From assembly GCF_011299095.1 (NCBI RefSeq), contig NZ_CP049889.1, forward strand, positions 1,964,501 to 2,028,500: a stretch of DNA of 64,000 bases, given 5' to 3'. A program made the position numbers and the translations under genes. Shown piece after piece: positions 61,042-64,000 of the stretch. The notes below the pieces were generated by a model. The model was not told the DNA's origin, ran no database searches, and worked only from the letters and a program-made list of their open reading frames with translations. Source of the DNA: Jeotgalibaca porci (GTDB lineage Bacteria > Bacillota > Bacilli > Lactobacillales > Aerococcaceae). Each line of letters begins with the position of its first letter. The first letter of the stretch is position 1.

Positions 61042-64000
61042 TTATTTTGAATCAATCTCAATCATTAAATCACCGCTATCAATACGATCCCCATCAATGA
61101 CATAGATTTGATCTACGACACCGTTGATTGTGGAACGAATGGTTGTTTCCATTTTCATAGCTTCTGTGACAACGACAGCATCGCCTTTGTTCACTCGATC
61201 GCCTTTTTTAACCAAGACCTCCAATACGGATCCCGGCATTGTTGCGCCGACATGACCTTTGTTCGTTGGTTCAGCTTTTTTACGAATAGCAGAAGTAGAC
61301 GTAATACTTGCATCTTTCACTTCAACTTCACGACCTTGGCCATTTAATTCGAAGTAGAGAACACGCATCCCATCCGCATCGGGCTCACCGATTTGGTTCA
61401 GTTTAATAATTAAAGTTTTTCCTTTTTCAATCACAACTTCAATTTGTTCGCCAGTCCGCATTCCGTGGAAGAAACTAGGGGTATCCAGTTTCGTAACATC
61501 ACCGAATAGATTCAAATTCTCTGCATAGCCTAAGAACACTTCTGGATACATCAAGTACCCAAGTAGATCTTCTTCAGAAGGTTCCCGTTTAATTTTTTCA
61601 GTCAGCTCTTGCTTAAGTACTTCGAAATCAATCGGCTCTCTCAAACTACCGGGACGGACAGTCAGTGGTTCTTCGTCTTTCAAAATAATCGCCTGCAGTT
61701 TCTCAGGGAAACCACCAGTCGGCTGGCCTAAATCACCTTTAAAGAAGCTTACTACCGATTGCGGGAAGTCTAATGTGTTGCCACGCTCATAGACAGCTTC
61801 TTCCGTTAGTTTGTTTTGAACCATGAAGAGAGCCATGTCTCCAACTACTTTTGAAGAAGGGGTTACTTTCACGATATCTCCGAACATGCCGTTCACTGTT
61901 GCGTACATATCTTTTACAGTGTCCCAACTATCTTCCAAGCCGACCGATTTGGCTTGCTGTTGCAAGTTTGTATATTGGCCACCTGGCATTTCATGGTGAT
62001 ACACTTCGGTTGAAGTTGTATGAATACCTGTTTCAAAATCATTGTAGTACGAACGGACATCTTCCCAGTAACGGTTGATTTTTTGTACATTTTCAATATT
62101 GATTTCAGGAGCGCGTTCGCTGCCTTCCATTGCAAAATACAAGCTGCTCAATGATGGCTGACTCGTTGTTCCGCTCATCGCGCTTTGCGCAACATCCACA
62201 ATATCAACGCCGGCTTTGATTGCTTCGCTTAAGGTAAAAATACCATTTCCACTCGTGTCGTGTGTATGCAAGTGAATCGGAACGGATACCGTGTCTTTCA
62301 ATTCACTTACTAAGCGATATGCTGCTTGCGGTTTTAATAATCCAGCCATATCTTTAATTGCGATGATGTGGGCACCCATCTGTTCCAGTTCTTTTGCCAT
62401 TTCTTTGTAGTATGCAATGGTATATTTCGCTTGTTTTGGATCATTCAGATCACCAGTGTAACAAATAGCTGCTTCCGCAATTTTATTCACATCGCGCACA
62501 TATTGAATACTCTTTTCAAGTTGCTCCGTCCAGTTCAAACTGTCGAACAAGCGGAAAACATCCACGCCATTTTCACTTGCACCTTCAATAAAACGTTTCA
62601 GGGCATTGTCCGGATAATTTTGATAACCCACACCATTCGAACCACGAAACAGCATTTGGAAGAGGGTGTTCGGCATCTTCTTACGTAATTTACGCAGACG
62701 TTCCCAAGGGTCTTCGTTTAAGAAGCGATAAGCAACATCAAATGTCGCGCCACCCCATAACTCGTTAGAGAACAGTTGGGGCATGCCAGCTTGGGTTGCT
62801 TCTGCAATTTTCAGTAAATCATTTGTACGGACGCGTGTTGCCAGCAAACTTTGATGAGCATCACGGAACGTTGTATCGGTTAATAACACATTATTTTGTT
62901 CGCGGACCCACTGGCTGACAGCTTCCGGACCTTGTTTATCTAAAATCATTTTAGCTGTAACTATTTCTTTCTCTGGAACCTGCAAGCCTTGCGGAATACG
63001 GGGCATTTCATAGAATTTCTTCGTATTACGTTCGATACCAGGGAATCCATTAACGGTAATATTACCTAAGTATGCCAACATTTTATTTCCCCGGTTCAAT
63101 GTTTCCGGAAATTCAAATAATTCTGGTGTTCCGTCAATGAAAGTTGTTTTTGCATCACCTGAAACAAATTCAGGATGCATAATAACATTTTTCAAAAACG
63201 GAATATTCGTCTTCACACCACGAATTCTAAATTCTGTGAGTGCACGAACCATCTTTTTGTTGGCTTGTGCAAAGTCAGGTGCATGAACACAAGCTTTTAC
63301 TAACAATGAATCAAAGAAAGGTGAGACAACCGTTCCTTGGAAGCCGTTGCCGGCATCCAAACGAATTCCAAAACCACCTGGAGAACGGTAAGTATTTATT
63401 TTACCGGTATCCGGGAAGAAGTTATTTAACGGATCTTCAGTTGTGATTCGACACTGAATCGCGGCTCCGATTAAAGGGATATTCGCTTGTTCAGGAATAC
63501 CAATATCTTCATGCAATCTTAAACCTTGGGCAATTTCGATTTGTGCTTGAACAATATCAACGCCCGTAATAAGTTCAGTAATTGTATGTTCGACTTGAAC
63601 ACGAGGATTGACTTCAATAAAGTAGAAACGGTCGCCTTCGACCAAGAACTCTACCGTTCCGGCATTCACATATCCCACATGCTTCATTAAACGGAGCGCA
63701 GCTTCACAAATTTCATTTCGTAAGCTGTCCGGCATGTTGATACACGGTGCTACTTCAACCACTTTTTGGTGACGTCTTTGAACAGAACAGTCACGTTCGT
63801 AAAGGTGAATAACATTTCCGTGTTCGTCTCCCAAAATTTGAACTTCGATATGTTTCGGATCTTGGATGTAACGCTCTACGTAAAGTTCGTCATTACCAAA
63901 AGCAGAGAGTGCTTCACTCCTTGCACGTTTAAATCCATCGATTGCTTCTTCTTTATCACGGGCAACACGCATACCGCGGCCGCCACCACCTAATGCAGCT
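61042..64000 (-). CDS. pyc: Pyruvate carboxylase (N-terminus beyond the window)
   Basis: The visible 986 residues hold most of pyruvate carboxylase, the biotin enzyme that makes oxaloacetate from pyruvate and bicarbonate. The 5' end is cut at the window edge; the first visible residues are AALGGGGRGMRVARD, the ATP-grasp loop of biotin carboxylase. Then come FIEVNPRVQVEHTITE, the carboxyltransferase (TTFRDAHQSLLATRVRT, GGATFDVAYRFLNEDPWERL, HTHDTSGNGI), the central tetramer domain and the C-terminal biotinyl site EAMKMET. The terminator with the thioesterase gene is 14 bases beyond the stop. Confidence 0.97.
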   Translation of the reverse strand, partial: AALGGGGRGMRVARDKEEAIDGFKRARSEALSAFGNDELYVERYIQDPKHIEVQILGDEHGNVIHLYERDCSVQRRHQKVVEVAPCINMPDSLRNEICEAALRLMKHVGYVNAGTVEFLVEGDRFYFIEVNPRVQVEHTITELITGVDIVQAQIEIAQGLRLHEDIGIPEQANIPLIGAAIQCRITTEDPLNNFFPDTGKINTYRSPGGFGIRLDAGNGFQGTVVSPFFDSLLVKACVHAPDFAQANKKMVRALTEFRIRGVKTNIPFLKNVIMHPEFVSGDAKTTFIDGTPELFEFPETLNRGNKMLAYLGNITVNGFPGIERNTKKFYEMPRIPQGLQVPEKEIVTAKMILDKQGPEAVSQWVREQNNVLLTDTTFRDAHQSLLATRVRTNDLLKIAEATQAGMPQLFSNELWGGATFDVAYRFLNEDPWERLRKLRKKMPNTLFQMLFRGSNGVGYQNYPDNALKRFIEGASENGVDVFRLFDSLNWTEQLEKSIQYVRDVNKIAEAAICYTGDLNDPKQAKYTIAYYKEMAKELEQMGAHIIAIKDMAGLLKPQAAYRLVSELKDTVSVPIHLHTHDTSGNGIFTLSEAIKAGVDIVDVAQSAMSGTTSQPSLSSLYFAMEGSERAPEINIENVQKINRYWEDVRSYYNDFETGIHTTSTEVYHHEMPGGQYTNLQQQAKSVGLEDSWDTVKDMYATVNGMFGDIVKVTPSSKVVGDMALFMVQNKLTEEAVYERGNTLDFPQSVVSFFKGDLGQPTGGFPEKLQAIILKDEEPLTVRPGSLREPIDFEVLKQELTEKIKREPSEEDLLGYLMYPEVFLGYAENLNLFGDVTKLDTPSFFHGMRTGEQIEVVIEKGKTLIIKLNQIGEPDADGMRVLYFELNGQGREVEVKDASITSTSAIRKKAEPTNKGHVGATMPGSVLEVLVKKGDRVNKGDAVVVTEAMKMETTIRSTINGVVDQIYVIDGDRIDSGDLMIEIDSK

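Overview
The window is a chromosomal segment of a low-to-mid GC Firmicute. Lactobacillales is the best fit, probably a Carnobacteriaceae-, Aerococcaceae- or Enterococcaceae-like lineage. The reasons are a complete lower mevalonate block (mvaK1-mvaD-mvaK2-fni), the murB/potABCD neighbourhood, AGGAGG-type ribosome sites with frequent GTG/TTG starts, and a Tn916-family conjugative element. I cannot name the genus from the sequence alone.

Layout. Positions 1-6.6 kb carry tsaE, a GNAT acetyltransferase, an intact IS3-family (IS150-like) insertion sequence, exoA, a small membrane protein, murB and a two-domain ABC ATPase. Positions 6.6-11.9 kb carry the polyamine regulator and transporter potR-potABCD. 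This operon is bracketed by two tandem arrays of hairpin-forming repeats (50-bp and 51-bp periods) that look like relatives. Positions 11.9-26.2 kb are housekeeping: serine dehydratase (sdaAA/sdaAB), rpiA, pyrimidine nucleoside phosphorylase, MgtC, AzlCD, the mevalonate operon, a TctA-type permease, coaA and guaA.

Positions 26,163-46,783 are a 20.6-kb Tn5801-like integrative conjugative element (Tn916 family) inserted in the last codons of guaA. It is flanked by an 11-bp direct repeat (GAGTGGGAGTA). The order of genes from left to right is int, xis, orf8, orf7, orf9 (opposite strand), a small cysteine-rich protein, tet(M) with its leader, orf13-orf17, ardA, orf19-orf23, and an oriT between orf20 and orf21. 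Besides tet(M), the backbone holds cargo of possible defence or counter-defence type: two proteins with HEPN-like R-x4-H motifs on either side of the antirestriction gene ardA, and a Mom-like (DNA-modification, GNAT-fold) protein between orf21 and orf22. guaA stays intact, but its stop codon has become TAG and its original terminator now lies about 20 kb away on the far side of the element.

Positions 46.8-64 kb return to the chromosome: an SDR epimerase, a cold-shock protein, a D-2-hydroxyacid dehydrogenase, an ABC-F ATPase with an attenuator-like leader, recQ, a membrane-anchored metallophosphoesterase, an orphan DNA methyltransferase, a dicarboxylate-type symporter, an MFS transporter, a 526-residue membrane-anchored protein of unknown function, a CoA-type Nudix hydrolase, a hotdog thioesterase and most of pyruvate carboxylase (cut by the window edge). 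Nearly every transcription unit ends in a clear intrinsic terminator. The most notable alteration on the chromosome is the IS copy that has split one such terminator between two convergent genes.
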